From Candidatus Shapirobacteria bacterium (lineage in GTDB: Bacteria > Patescibacteriota > Microgenomatia > UBA12405): a DNA stretch of 56,130 bases. This document shows positions 34,104-45,345 of this stretch, one piece after another. Made by a program: the position numbers and the translations under genes. Where the stretch lies: assembly GCA_003542615.1 (NCBI GenBank), contig DPKG01000001.1:1-56130 (forward strand), in the 5' to 3' direction. The notes beneath the pieces were generated by a model. That model was not told the DNA's origin, did not search any database, and saw only the letters and a program-made list of their open reading frames with translations. Position 1 is the first letter of the stretch. Every line of letters starts with the position of its first letter.

Positions 34104-34649
34104 ATGAAACTCAATGCCAAACAACTCCGTCAAAGTCGGGTAGGGGACTCTCTTCAAAAACAAAAACAACTTCAACGTAACCCCATTGTTTTAGTCCTCG
34201 ATAACGTCCAAGATACCTACAATATCGGTTCCTTTTTTCGTTTGGCAGATGCCATCGGTGCTCAAAAAATTTATTTATGTGGCCCCGTCGTCACTCCTCC
34301 CAACATCAAAATCCACCGAAGTAGTATTGGCACTTGGAAATGGATTCCTTGGCAACACTTTGACTCCACCACTGACTGTGTCAATCAACTTAAAAAGTCA
34401 GGATATCAAATAATTGCCTGTGAGCAATCTCAAAATAGTATAAAATACTCCCAAGCCAAATACATATTTCCCTTAGCCATCATCGCCGGCAGCGAATCTC
34501 ACGGCATTTCTGCCAATGTGCTTAAACTGGTAGATCAAATTATTGAAATTCCAATGCACGGAATCAATATCTCTCTCAATGTATTAATTGCCACCGCCGT
34601 CATCAGTTTTCAATCCTTGACAAAAGTTTCTTCAGACCCCACCAAATAG
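34104..34649 (+). CDS. SpoU/TrmH-family RNA 2'-O-methyltransferase
   Basis: 181 residues from the ATG (a TTG directly before it is also in frame). The three SPOUT motifs are present: DNVQDTYNIGSFFRLADAIG (motif 1), LAIIAGSESHGIS (motif 2) and IEIPMHGINISLNVLIATAV (motif 3), which form the trefoil knot and SAM site. It lacks an N-terminal RNA-binding extension, like TrmL or short TrmH forms. tRNA or rRNA could be the substrate. Confidence 0.88.
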   Translation: MKLNAKQLRQSRVGDSLQKQKQLQRNPIVLVLDNVQDTYNIGSFFRLADAIGAQKIYLCGPVVTPPNIKIHRSSIGTWKWIPWQHFDSTTDCVNQLKKSGYQIIACEQSQNSIKYSQAKYIFPLAIIAGSESHGISANVLKLVDQIIEIPMHGINISLNVLIATAVISFQSLTKVSSDPTK

Positions 34650-34673
34650 CAACAAACTATATCAATTTTCTTA

Positions 34674-34724
34674 CCTAAAAATAGGACTTTTCCCTCCAAA
34701 AAATAGACTCATTTTTAGGGTTTT
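34674..34724 (+). terminator. Weak terminator-like inverted repeat
   Basis: CCTAAAAAT (34674-34682) and ATTTTTAGG (34711-34719) are perfect 9-base complements, followed by GTTTTT. The loop is 28 bases and the stem AT-rich, so it is a weak terminator at best. It sits between the methyltransferase gene and the gyrB promoter. Confidence 0.35.
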
Positions 34725-34766
34725 TAACACACTTTATTTACCCTATCCTTCCATATATTTTGCTTA

Positions 34767-34795
34767 TTGTCAAGCTAATTTAACTCTGTTACAAT
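34767..34795 (+). promoter_or_regulatory. Sigma-70-type promoter for gyrB-gyrA
   Basis: TTGTCA, a 17-base spacer and TACAAT. Unlike most genes here, gyrB would get a 5' leader of about 65-70 bases. Regulation by supercoiling would fit the gene but cannot be read from sequence. Confidence 0.6.
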
Positions 34796-34830
34796 GAAAC
34801 TGATTCGAAATATGGAAAAATCAATTATAA

Positions 34831-36819
<1,989 letters not shown>

Positions 36820-36822
36820 ACT

Positions 36823-39462
36823 ATGTCCGAAGATAACAACAATACTTCCATCAACAAAGCTGTTCATATCGAAAATGTCGGCAAAGTTTTTAACATCGAT
36901 ATAGTTCCCGAAATGGAAAGGTCTTATTTGGACTATGCCATGAGCGTCATCGTTCAAAGAGCCCTTCCTGATGTCCGTGACGGTCTCAAACCAGTTCATC
37001 GCCGCATAATTTTTGCTATGAACCAAATGGGACTATCAGGATCCAGAAACTCCAAATCTGCCAAAGTTGTCGGAGAAGTTTTAGGTAAATATCATCCTCA
37101 CGGTGATATGTCTGTCTATATGGCCATGGTTCGTATGGCTCAGGAATTTTCCCTTCGTTACCCTTTGGTCAAAGGTCAGGGAAATTTCGGTTCAATCGAC
37201 GGCGATCCTCCGGCTGCCATGAGGTACACCGAAGTCCGAATGGACAAAATTTCTCAAGAAACCATCGCCGACATCAATAAAGAAACTGTTGATATGACCG
37301 ATAATTTTGATGGCACTCTAAAAGAACCTTCCGTCCTTCCCAGTCGTATTCCCACTCTTCTTTTAAATGGCGCTGACGGTATTGCTGTTGGAATGGCCAC
37401 CAAAATACCACCTCACAACCTCAAAGAACTCTGCCAAGCTATCGATCACATATTGGACAACTCTCAATTAGAACTCGTCAAATCGGAAGATTTAATTGAC
37501 ATCAAACCCATCCTAAAAACTGTCAGCACTACCGACATCGTTCTCAAAGACATCTATGAATTAGAAAAGAAAACCTTCAATCTCGATACTACCTCAACCG
37601 TTGAAGATTTAGCCAAATTTGTCCAGGGACCGGATTTTCCCACTTCTGGCGAAATTTACGGTAAAACCGGTATTATCGAAATGTACAACACCGGTCGTGG
37701 CAAGTTTGCCATTCGTGGTAAAACCAACATCGAAGAAACCAGGTCCGGTAAAGTCAGAATTGTCATCACTGAAATTCCTTACCAAGTCAACAAAGCCGAA
37801 CTGGTTAAAAAAATTGCCGACCTGGTCAGAGACAAAAAAATTATCGGTATCTCCGATCTCCGCGACGAATCCGATCGTCACGGTATTCGGGTAGTTGTTG
37901 AAATCAAAAAAAATGGCCGACCCAAATCAATTCTCAATAAACTTTTTAAATACACCTCTCTCCAATCTTCCTACAGCGCCAACATCCTCGCCCTAGTCAA
38001 CGGAGTACCTCAAACCCTTAATCTTCGTCAAATGTTATTACTATTTTTAAGACACCGGGAAAATATTGTCCGACGCCGGACCATTTTTGACCTAAAGGGC
38101 GCCAAAATGCGATCCCATATTCTTGAAGGACTCCACAAAGCACTCGATATTCTCGATCAGGTTATTGCCACCATCAGAGCCTCTGCTGACGCCGACGACG
38201 CCAGAAACAATCTAATGTCCAAATTTGGTTTTACCGATCTTCAGGCAAACGCTATCCTGGAAATGCAACTGCGAAAACTGGCAGCCCTGGAAAGACAAAA
38301 AATTGAAGACGAATTTAACGAGATCAAAAAAATAATTGAAGATTTAACCTCAATTATTACCAAACCTGCTGTCATGATTAAAGTTCTTAAAGATGAAAAC
38401 AAGGAAATCACCGACAAATATTCCGACCCTCGTCGTACCAAGATTTATATCCGTGGACTTGAAAATTTCACTGAAGAAGACCTGATTGCCAACGAAAGAA
38501 CCCTGGTCACCATTACCAAGACAGGTTACGTCAAACGTGTGTCCAAAGAGACTTACCGCAGCCAAAACCGTGGCGGTAAAGGAGTTGTCGGTATGGCTAC
38601 CAAAGACACCGATGAAATTGAAAACATCCTATCCGTCAACACCCACGACGATCTGCTTTTCTTTACCAACAAAGGTAAAGTCTTCAAAACAAAAGTCTGG
38701 GAATTAAACGAAAGTTCCCGCCAATCCAAAGGTCAAGCCATCATCAACCTCATCAATATTGACCAAAACGAATCAGTCCAGGCTGTATTACCCATCGGCA
38801 AAGACAATGAAGCCAAACACATTCTTTTGGCCACCAAAAACGGTGTTGTCAAAAAAACATCAATCAATCAATTCAAAAATATCCGTCAAAGCGGCCTAAC
38901 TGCCATCAAACTCGACCCCAAAGATGAACTTGTCTGGGCCAAACTTACTTCCGGAAATGATCAAATCTTTTTAGTCACCCACAACGGTAAATGTATCCGC
39001 TTTTCTGAAAAAGACACCAGACCCATGGGTCGTCATACCCGCGGGGTCCGCGGTATTCTCCTCAAAGAAAACGATTATCTAGTCTCTATGGATGTAATAC
39101 CGGAAAAGCTGGAAACTTCCCAAAAATCAGACAACAAATCCTTCCGACATCTTTTGGTCGTTACCGAAAAAGGAATTGGTAAAAGAACTGATGTTTATCA
39201 ATACCCGATTCAAAAAAGAGGCGGAGTCGGAGTCAAAGCCTCAAATTTATCCGATAAAACAGGAAAAATATCAGTTGCTCAGGTAGTTTCCGAAATTCAT
39301 GACCAGATAATTTTAGTCTCCAAAAAAGCAGTCACCATCAAACTTCCTCTAAAAAACATACCAATATTAAACAGAAATACCAAAGGAGTCATCTTAATGA
39401 GACTAAAATCCAACGAAGACAGTGTCACAGCCTTGACTATAATCGAACTTATTCAACAATAA
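36823..39462 (+). CDS. gyrA: DNA gyrase subunit A
   Basis: 879 residues. [20 protein letters not shown] and KPVHRRI open the breakage-reunion domain, and the catalytic Tyr lies in [10 protein letters not shown] (about residue 134). The C-terminal beta-pinwheel contains QNRGGKG near 580, the GyrA box (consensus QRRGGKG), which separates it from ParC. With gyrB it introduces negative supercoils. The reading frame ends at a 437-base noncoding stretch. Confidence 0.97.
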   Translation: MSEDNNNTSINKAVHIENVGKVFNIDIVPEMERSYLDYAMSVIVQRALPDVRDGLKPVHRRIIFAMNQMGLSGSRNSKSAKVVGEVLGKYHPHGDMSVYMAMVRMAQEFSLRYPLVKGQGNFGSIDGDPPAAMRYTEVRMDKISQETIADINKETVDMTDNFDGTLKEPSVLPSRIPTLLLNGADGIAVGMATKIPPHNLKELCQAIDHILDNSQLELVKSEDLIDIKPILKTVSTTDIVLKDIYELEKKTFNLDTTSTVEDLAKFVQGPDFPTSGEIYGKTGIIEMYNTGRGKFAIRGKTNIEETRSGKVRIVITEIPYQVNKAELVKKIADLVRDKKIIGISDLRDESDRHGIRVVVEIKKNGRPKSILNKLFKYTSLQSSYSANILALVNGVPQTLNLRQMLLLFLRHRENIVRRRTIFDLKGAKMRSHILEGLHKALDILDQVIATIRASADADDARNNLMSKFGFTDLQANAILEMQLRKLAALERQKIEDEFNEIKKIIEDLTSIITKPAVMIKVLKDENKEITDKYSDPRRTKIYIRGLENFTEEDLIANERTLVTITKTGYVKRVSKETYRSQNRGGKGVVGMATKDTDEIENILSVNTHDDLLFFTNKGKVFKTKVWELNESSRQSKGQAIINLINIDQNESVQAVLPIGKDNEAKHILLATKNGVVKKTSINQFKNIRQSGLTAIKLDPKDELVWAKLTSGNDQIFLVTHNGKCIRFSEKDTRPMGRHTRGVRGILLKENDYLVSMDVIPEKLETSQKSDNKSFRHLLVVTEKGIGKRTDVYQYPIQKRGGVGVKASNLSDKTGKISVAQVVSEIHDQIILVSKKAVTIKLPLKNIPILNRNTKGVILMRLKSNEDSVTALTIIELIQQ

Positions 39463-39899
39463 TTTATAGGCTATTTTTCACAAAAAAAGTCTAAATTTTC
39501 ACCCAAAAAGATAATAAAATACATTTTCTGCCGTTCTTTAGGGTATATTATTTATCTCTTGACTTGTTATACCAAACTTTCTATTATATAAATAGTTGTT
39601 GTGTCATCAGACTTTTTTAAAAAAAACACTATCACCTTATAACCTTAAAAGAGGCATTTAAATAAAAAAGTCCGTTTTAAAAATATTTAAGCATTGGATA
39701 GGGGACAAAGCTGTTACTATAGGACCATACCCAAGCACAATGTCATTTTAGCAGTCTTTTTTACTGTCTGTTAATCTGTATTGGAATTCTAGTATTACCC
39801 TAAATATCGGAAATATAAAATTTCTCAATTCATATTATCTCAAACCCTCAATAGGGGAGTCGGACCAATGAAAAAGGGGGTAACTATAGGACACACCAC
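39463..39899. other. Noncoding stretch between gyrA and the recombinase gene
   Basis: AT-rich, with no plausible gene on either strand. It holds a complete sigma-70-like promoter (39559-39587), an inverted repeat GACTTTTTT/AAAAAAGTC around 39618-39672, and two copies of a pair of words: TAGGGGA plus ACTATAGGAC (39699/39716 and 39852/39883). A third related word, ATTATAGGAC, lies beyond the recombinase gene at 41417. An RNA gene or recombination-related sites are possible. Confidence 0.45.
39559..39587 (+). promoter_or_regulatory. Orphan sigma-70-type promoter
   Basis: TTGACT, an exact 17-base spacer and TATTAT, followed by another AT-rich stretch. It points right, away from gyrA, yet no plus-strand gene follows before the convergent recombinase gene. 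It could drive a noncoding RNA or antisense RNA. Confidence 0.5.
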
Positions 39900-40856
39900 T
39901 TACACATCTTTTTTCTTGTTCCCACTATGATATTTTTCGTGTACTTCCCGCAATCGGGCATCAGTAATATGTGTATAAACCTGAGTCGTTACAATATTTT
40001 TATGTCCTAAAAGTTCCTGAATCGATCTCAAATCGGCCCCTGCCCTCAACAAGTCCGTCGCCATCGAATGACGTAAAGTATGGGGCGTCGCATCCACCGG
40101 TAACTTAGCTTTTCGTACATATTCTTTTACTAATCTTTGCACCGATCTTACCGACAATCTTCTCTTTTCATCATCATCTGTGATCTCTTTTTTACCGGAA
40201 TTTCGGATAAATAATGGTTTGTAATTATCCGTCCTTGATCTTAAGTATCTGGACAAATATTCTGCCGCTCTTTTGGATAAAAACACCAACCTTGTTTTAC
40301 CTCCTTTACCGATAACCCCAAATTCCCGGGTGTCAAAATTTATTTTGTCTCTGTTTAAATACGTCAATTCCGACACCCGCAAACCGGTAGAAAACAAAGT
40401 CTCTAATATCGCTTTGTCTCTGAGACCATTTTTTGACGAAAGTAAAGGTTGATTCAACAACAAATCAACCTGTTTACTATCCAAAAATTTCAACGAATGA
40501 TTTTTATTTTTTGGTACATCCAATTTTTCCGGTTGCATTGTTTGATAATCATTTTTTACCAACCACTTTAAAAATGATCTTAAAGCAATGATGTAATAAC
40601 CCTGAGTGACAATTTTCATCTCACTGTTTGGTTCTACACCTTTCTGTCTGGAAAGATAAAGCCTGAACCTTCTGACTGTGTCCTGATTAATATCTGATAA
40701 CATTGCCGCCTTATCAATTTCTTTTTCCAAAAAAGTACAAAACACTTCTAAGTAATGTTTATAATTTCGGACTGTCAGCCGGGAGCAATTCCTTTCAATT
40801 TCCAAATGTTCCAAAAATTGCCTTATTAAAGTCATTAAATCTTTTTCTTGAGCCAT
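39900..40856 (-). CDS. Xer-type tyrosine recombinase
   Basis: 318 residues from the ATG at 40854-40856 (MAQEKDLMTLIRQFLEHLEI); the frame is open for six more codons. N-terminal SAM-like core-binding domain, then the catalytic set: Arg in STGLRVSELTYL, Lys in GKGGKTRLVFL, HTLRHSMATDLL, LGHKNIVTTQ and the nucleophile in QVYTH. The size and compact form match XerC/XerD/XerH rather than phage integrases. It sits alone, with a dif-like dyad about 290 bases upstream, as xerS lies beside its site in streptococci. Confidence 0.9.
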   Translation of the reverse strand: MAQEKDLMTLIRQFLEHLEIERNCSRLTVRNYKHYLEVFCTFLEKEIDKAAMLSDINQDTVRRFRLYLSRQKGVEPNSEMKIVTQGYYIIALRSFLKWLVKNDYQTMQPEKLDVPKNKNHSLKFLDSKQVDLLLNQPLLSSKNGLRDKAILETLFSTGLRVSELTYLNRDKINFDTREFGVIGKGGKTRLVFLSKRAAEYLSRYLRSRTDNYKPLFIRNSGKKEITDDDEKRRLSVRSVQRLVKEYVRKAKLPVDATPHTLRHSMATDLLRAGADLRSIQELLGHKNIVTTQVYTHITDARLREVHEKYHSGNKKKDV

Positions 40857-41145
40857 TGTATATGAGGATAACACGATTTCATCGCTTCTAGAGGCTTTAG
40901 TGAAGCCATATATATTTTATACCTATATATAGGCATTTATTACAATTTCCCTACCATTTTTAGCTTAGGGGAGTCAAAAAATAGCCATTTGTGCCTAAAG
41001 CCAGAAAATTCAAAATATAAGCAAACCGGAGGATAAACAGGTATTTGGCAAAATACATATTAATTAAAAAACTTATTAATAATTAATATTTAAAAAATTA
41101 TTTTTTTATTATTTTATGCCCTCCCCTCCACTCCCGTTTTTATAT

Positions 41146-41173
41146 ATGTCGCAAAAGATACATTGTGCGACAT
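41146..41173. other. dif-like 28-bp recombination site candidate
   Basis: Two 11-base arms, ATGTCGCAAAA and TTGTGCGACAT, are inverted copies with one mismatch, separated by the 6-base spacer GATACA. Matching continues two bases outward on both sides (AT...AT). The 11-6-11 geometry is that of Xer/dif sites. The sequence does not match the E. coli dif consensus closely, and a regulator operator would also look like this. Adjacency to the Xer-type gene is the main support. Confidence 0.45.
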
Positions 41174-41329
41174 ATTAAATATTGATACCTTTCCCATAGG
41201 GAACTCCTCTTTTCCTAACTCCTCTCCTAATTGCTGTCAGATCATTTTTTAATTTAATAAATTAATTAACTATATACTGACTATCTCTCCCCCTAAGCCC
41301 TTGGCACCCTAATACTCCTCCCGCTAAAG

Positions 41330-41440
41330 TTTTCCACAGACTATATCATTACCTATCATATATCAAACTATATCATCTGTGAAAATTATAGGATATATTG
41401 TGAAAATAAATATAATATTATAGGACAATATATTATAGGT
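41330..41440. repeat. AT-rich block of direct and inverted repeats
   Basis: TTTTCCACAGA at 41330 (contains TTTTCCACA, fitting the DnaA-box consensus TTWTNCACA) faces TCTGTGAAAA at 41376. CTATATCAT is repeated at 41341 and 41368. ATTATAGG occurs at 41385, 41417 and 41432, and TGTGAAAAT at 41379 with TGTGAAAAT again at 41399. The pattern is like a protein-binding array (origin, partition or recombinase accessory sites). Confidence 0.5.
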
Positions 41441-41606
41441 CATTCCCCTTCCCTATTTGTCCCTGAAACAAAAAAATCTTACAATTGATAATAATTATAA
41501 TTAAATTTAAAGCTAAACCATGCCCATTCAATTTCTCAAAATTTAATTTCAACCACCCAAACCCTCCTATAGAACCTATATTTTCCCTTACCCACTCCCC
41601 TTTTAT

Positions 41607-42395
41607 TTATTCTCCCCAGCTTGTCATTCCTACTACCCCGATCAACACCGCCAAAGCCACCCACAACAAACCTGTCCATGTCCTCTTAAACAGTCTTTCT
41701 CTGATATCCGCCTGCAACAACCCCAGTATTATGTAAAATACCGACACTAAATATACTGAGCCCTTAAAGATACCGACCGGCCAAAAAGAAAATATCAATG
41801 CCAGCTCTGCCATTACTATTGACGGAACTATCACATAAGCTGATATGCTTTTATTTTTTCCGTCATCAGGTAGTTCAATCGCAATCGCCCAAAATTGATA
41901 CAAAAATAAAAGCATCGATGTCAAAAACACGGCTATCGCATTTACCCAAAAATAAGTCCGAAAAGACAATATGGTGTCATAAGCAAAAAAAGCCGTCAAC
42001 AACATTACCATCAAAGAAAAAGTATAAGCCGCCCGATATAACGGCACTGTTTTATATCCAATCGCCACAAAAAAAATGTTTTCTATCGAAAAAATTACAT
42101 AACAGATTAATCCAAAAAAGATACTGGCCGGAATAGCCGTCAATAAATTATATGGAAATATAGCCATAAATAAACCAAAACCCACAAAAAATGCCACCGG
42201 TAAAGTCACCGGAACAATTTTGTTAAACAAGGACTCCTCAAATATTATCCCCAAACCAAACCAATAAATAAAAACAAGTAATACCACCCCCGCCATCAAC
42301 CCGTAATACCTGGCTTCAAACGGAAGTGAAATCAACATAAAAAAGATCAAACTTCCCAACAAAGATGAAGCAAAATATCTTAGTCTTTTAGGCAT
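41607..42395 (-). CDS. Multi-pass membrane protein of unknown function
   Basis: 262 residues from the ATG at 42393-42395 (MPKRLRYFASSLLGSLIFFM), which overlaps the yebC stop by 8 bases; the frame is open slightly further. About eight membrane helices with short loops (LMAGVVLLVFIYWFGLG, VTLPVAFFVGFGLFMAIF, LLTAFFAYDTILSFRTYFW). No motif or transporter signature is seen. Proteins of this look are common hypotheticals in Microgenomates. Confidence 0.65.
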   Translation of the reverse strand: MPKRLRYFASSLLGSLIFFMLISLPFEARYYGLMAGVVLLVFIYWFGLGIIFEESLFNKIVPVTLPVAFFVGFGLFMAIFPYNLLTAIPASIFFGLICYVIFSIENIFFVAIGYKTVPLYRAAYTFSLMVMLLTAFFAYDTILSFRTYFWVNAIAVFLTSMLLFLYQFWAIAIELPDDGKNKSISAYVIVPSIVMAELALIFSFWPVGIFKGSVYLVSVFYIILGLLQADIRERLFKRTWTGLLWVALAVLIGVVGMTSWGE

Positions 42396-43098
42396 TGTAA
42401 GTAAAACCAGCAAAAACACTAACTACATCCTCATTATCTTCCAAATCTTCCACCAGATCAACTACTTTCTCAACCTGATCTTCATTATCAATTATTATCG
42501 GAGATTTGGACTTCATCACAATTGATTTTGACACCACCTCTAAATTTTTAGATTCTAATAATTGAGAAATATTTTCCATGTCTTCCACCCTAACATACAA
42601 ATAATTTTCTTCTATATCCTCCACTCCCAAATCTATAATCTCTAACTGCTGATCATCCGTTAACTTATTCCCCAACTCAATCTCCCCTTTTCTGTCAAAC
42701 AAATAAGCCACACTCCCGCTTTCTCCCAAACTAACGCTATGATTTTTTAAAATCAATTTCACTTCACCCAAAGTTCGATTTTTATTATCGGTTTCCACTT
42801 CTATCATTAATGGCACCCCGCCACTGGCATAACCTTCCAGCCAAAAACTAACCAAATTATCTTTTTTGGCCTCAAAATTTTTCAATAATCTCTCAATGTT
42901 TTCCTTTGGCATGCTAGCCAATTTTGCCCTATCTATAGCCGTTCTCAATGAATTATTATTTTCAAGATTGGTGTTTCCGCCATTTTCTCTTATCGCCGTC
43001 AAAATATTTTTAGCTATCTTGGTAAAAGCCTCGCTTCTTTTTTTATCCTGCGCCCCTTTGCGATTTTTAATATTTGCCCATTTGGAATGTCCCGACAT
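42388..43098 (-). CDS. yebC: YebC/TACO1-family regulatory or translation factor
   Basis: 236 residues, typical. N terminus MSGHSKWANIKNRKGAQDKK is diagnostic, followed by KIAKNILTAIRENGGNT, NIERLLKNF, YASGGVPLMIEVETDN and GSVAYLFDRKG. Family members act as transcription regulators, and some aid translation of proline-rich stretches. No unusual features. Confidence 0.95.
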   Translation of the reverse strand: MSGHSKWANIKNRKGAQDKKRSEAFTKIAKNILTAIRENGGNTNLENNNSLRTAIDRAKLASMPKENIERLLKNFEAKKDNLVSFWLEGYASGGVPLMIEVETDNKNRTLGEVKLILKNHSVSLGESGSVAYLFDRKGEIELGNKLTDDQQLEIIDLGVEDIEENYLYVRVEDMENISQLLESKNLEVVSKSIVMKSKSPIIIDNEDQVEKVVDLVEDLEDNEDVVSVFAGFTYNA

Positions 43099-43107
43099 AA
43101 ATCTATT

Positions 43108-43944
43108 TTATTTGTAACTAGAGTAGTTTATCATCTCAGCCAAATCTGACCCAATCAACATTTGCACCTCCACCCCTCCCAAATCTTTACTAAACATTTC
43201 ACTGCATTTTCCAATATTTTTAATCAATTCATAACTCTTTGTAAGCCTTACTTCCTCACTGGAATAAACTATCTGACATTCTTTTAACAACTTCTCAGAT
43301 GTCTCCAATCCCATTACCGACATCCCCGCCCATTCCATCCGTAAAGCCAACCAAGTCGCCAATCCGCTCATTTCGCTGGCATTTACCAAAGTAACTCTAA
43401 TCTGTTCCCCGGTTATTTTATTATCCGAAAAATCTCTAAATAAAGTCTCTTCCAATCCCCTATTATCCTTCAAATCTTTGTTTATAGTTTCCTCCTTAAC
43501 TAACATTATTTTCTCTTTTGATTTTAATTGAAATCCGTTTATTGGTCCAATCTTCCACCATAAATTATTTACCTTATCCCAATCTTCTTTAGTCTCCAAC
43601 CAAAATATTTTATCCGGTTTCAATCCAAAATTATAAAAAAATAACTCTGACACCTTATTTTGTTTATTCTCCTGTATTAAAAGTCTTTTTACCTTATCTG
43701 ATTGGTACCAACTTAACCCCCCGGGTACCCAAACCTCAACTTTCGGATCAATGTTTAAAACATTAACCATTCTCCTTTCCCATGACACCGATATTAAAGA
43801 AATTCCATTATCCGCAACTACCCCAAATTTCAAATCATCTCTTCCGTTCCACCAACCATATTTCCTCAAATAACCCGACACCAACAATACTCCAAACAAT
43901 ACACACCCTACAAAAATCAATAATATTGTCTTAGATTTTTTCAT
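43108..43944 (-). CDS. Membrane-anchored LytR_C-domain protein
   Basis: 278 residues. N-terminal membrane anchor (TILLIFVGCVLFGVLLVSGY), an extracellular region without LCP catalytic motifs, and near residue 185 IRVTLVNASEMSGLATWLAL then RMEWAGMSVMGLETSEK, which matches the LytR C-terminal domain (PF13399 type: V.NG...GLA......G). Probably a cell-wall associated protein. It overlaps the pseudouridine synthase gene by 14 bases. Confidence 0.7.
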   Translation of the reverse strand: MKKSKTILLIFVGCVLFGVLLVSGYLRKYGWWNGRDDLKFGVVADNGISLISVSWERRMVNVLNIDPKVEVWVPGGLSWYQSDKVKRLLIQENKQNKVSELFFYNFGLKPDKIFWLETKEDWDKVNNLWWKIGPINGFQLKSKEKIMLVKEETINKDLKDNRGLEETLFRDFSDNKITGEQIRVTLVNASEMSGLATWLALRMEWAGMSVMGLETSEKLLKECQIVYSSEEVRLTKSYELIKNIGKCSEMFSKDLGGVEVQMLIGSDLAEMINYSSYK

Positions 43945-44599
43945 ATAATTTTAAATGATCCCGCAAATCCATGCTCAATTCTTTATTAAATTCCACCGGT
44001 TCCATTTTTTTGGGATGAATAAACTTCAATCTTTTTGCCTCCAAAAAAGGCCGACCCAAACCAAAATTATCCTTACCTCCATAGGTCTTATCACCCACCA
44101 ATGGCCAACCCAAATAATTAAAGTGAACTCTGATTTGATGTGTCCTTCCAGTCTTAAGCTCTATTTCTACCAGACTATAGATCTTTCCGTCATTTTTATA
44201 TTTATCTAATACTTTAAACAAAGTCCTGGCACTTTTTCCATCAGGATCAACTCCCCATTTGCCAAAAACATATTTTGACCGTTTTATCGGAGCCAATACT
44301 TCTCCCTCAAAAGGTAAATCACCACCAAGCAAAGCCACATAAAATTTTTTGACAATTCTTTTTTTAAATTGGTTCTGCAAATTTTCCATACAATTCGTAT
44401 TTTTGGCAATTATCACCAATCCGGAGGTACCCTTATCCAACCGATGAACAATCCCTCCCCTACTTAACCCGGTTTTTAAATTTTCCTCCGACCAATTTTC
44501 CAAAGTATTTTCAGAAACATTACCCTCATTAGTTGTTACCATTCCTGCCGGTTTATCCACAACTACCAAACAATCATCTTTAAACACGATTTTTACCAT
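43931..44599 (-). CDS. RluA-family RNA pseudouridine synthase, without S4 domain
   Basis: 222 residues. VVDKPAGMVTT, the catalytic block GIVHRLDKGTSGLVIIAKN with the essential Asp, and GRTHQIRVHFNYLGWPLVGD are intact. The usual N-terminal S4 RNA-binding domain of RluD/RluC is absent; the protein starts directly with the catalytic fold, like RluA and TruC. The target could be rRNA or tRNA. It overlaps lspA by 20 bases. Confidence 0.9.
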   Translation of the reverse strand: MVKIVFKDDCLVVVDKPAGMVTTNEGNVSENTLENWSEENLKTGLSRGGIVHRLDKGTSGLVIIAKNTNCMENLQNQFKKRIVKKFYVALLGGDLPFEGEVLAPIKRSKYVFGKWGVDPDGKSARTLFKVLDKYKNDGKIYSLVEIELKTGRTHQIRVHFNYLGWPLVGDKTYGGKDNFGLGRPFLEAKRLKFIHPKKMEPVEFNKELSMDLRDHLKLYEKI

Positions 44600-44999
44600 T
44601 ATTTTTTTTAAAAATATATTCTATTACCAAAATCATTATACCTATAAATATCCCCCAATCAGCCAAATTATTATATAAGTCTACCCCAGGTAATTTCCAA
44701 TAATCTCGTACATATCCATAATTAATTCTATCCCACCAATTTATCCCCCCACCCGTCAATATTCCCATCCATCCCCAAAACACCTCTTTTTCTCTTAAAA
44801 AGACTATCAACACCGCCAAAAAAACAAACAAACTCAATATTAATTCTCCTCCAAATTTCAAACCAAAACTTACTCCTTCATTATTTACCGTCCCCTCTTT
44901 TAAAGATCCGCCCAAAAATTCGTGAACTAAAACACCCATCAAAATCATTCCCAATAAAAATACTACCCTCCTAAGCTTCTCTTTCTCTTTCACAAGCAA
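44580..44999 (-). CDS. lspA: Lipoprotein signal peptidase (signal peptidase II)
   Basis: 139-residue integral membrane aspartyl protease that cuts prolipoproteins before the lipid-modified Cys. Active-site motif one GGGINWWDRINYGYVRDYW carries the first catalytic Asp, and motif two YNNLADWGIFIG carries the second. Four membrane helices are present. It would process the lipobox protein encoded at 12075-13475. It overlaps both neighbours. Confidence 0.88.
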   Translation of the reverse strand: MLVKEKEKLRRVVFLLGMILMGVLVHEFLGGSLKEGTVNNEGVSFGLKFGGELILSLFVFLAVLIVFLREKEVFWGWMGILTGGGINWWDRINYGYVRDYWKLPGVDLYNNLADWGIFIGIMILVIEYIFKKNNGKNRV

Positions 45000-45345
45000 T
45001 ACAAATAGTAGTATCTGGTTCTATAGCCAATCTGTCGGTATCAATCATCTTTCCGCACTTCTCGCAAATCCCAAATTTACCCAATTTTATTCTTGAAAGT
45101 GCCTTTCTAATTTGAACGATTTGCCTGGCTAAAAATTTTATTTTTACCTGTGAATCCATATGTCCCAATTGTTCATCCACATCATCATCCAAAGAGTTGT
45201 TTGAAGTTCTGGCTTCGTCCTTAAATGGATCAGCCGCCGTCAAACTGATCTTTGTCTTATTTAATTTATTCAGCTCATTTTCAAGAAACTGTTTTATCGG
45301 AGATATCAATCTGTTTGGAAATTTTACTATGTTATTTTGACTCAT
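44971..45345 (-). CDS. DksA/TraR-type C4 zinc-finger protein
   Basis: 124 residues. The C-terminal KLGKFGICEKCGKMIDTDRL ending TICIACER gives CxxC-x17-CxxC, the DksA/TraR zinc finger, after a helical N-terminal region (FLARQIVQIRKALSRI). DksA-like proteins enter the RNA polymerase secondary channel. The coiled coil with the DxxDxA tip is not clear here, so a general TraR/DksA relative is the safe call. Confidence 0.82.
   Translation of the reverse strand: MSQNNIVKFPNRLISPIKQFLENELNKLNKTKISLTAADPFKDEARTSNNSLDDDVDEQLGHMDSQVKIKFLARQIVQIRKALSRIKLGKFGICEKCGKMIDTDRLAIEPDTTICIACEREREA

Larger units (their letters stand above)
40875..41606. other. Noncoding region upstream of the recombinase gene
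   Basis: About 730 bases with no convincing gene, strongly AT-rich in places. Contents in order: a GGCTT/AAGCC hairpin near 40890, one TAGGGGA word at 40966, a long A/T tract (41070-41115), the dif-like dyad (41146-41173), and a block of direct and inverted repeats with DnaA-box-like words (41330-41440). It separates two minus-strand genes. Confidence 0.5.

Noticed and set aside
39900..40856. Integrase of a mobile element
   Set aside because: Size and motifs are Xer-like, there are no neighbouring phage or transposon genes, no tRNA attachment site and no composition change.
41330..41440. Replication origin (oriC) call for the repeat block
   Set aside because: Only one word fits the DnaA-box consensus, skew does not flip, and TAGGGGA words converge rather than diverge here. 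Kept only as an unexplained repeat block.
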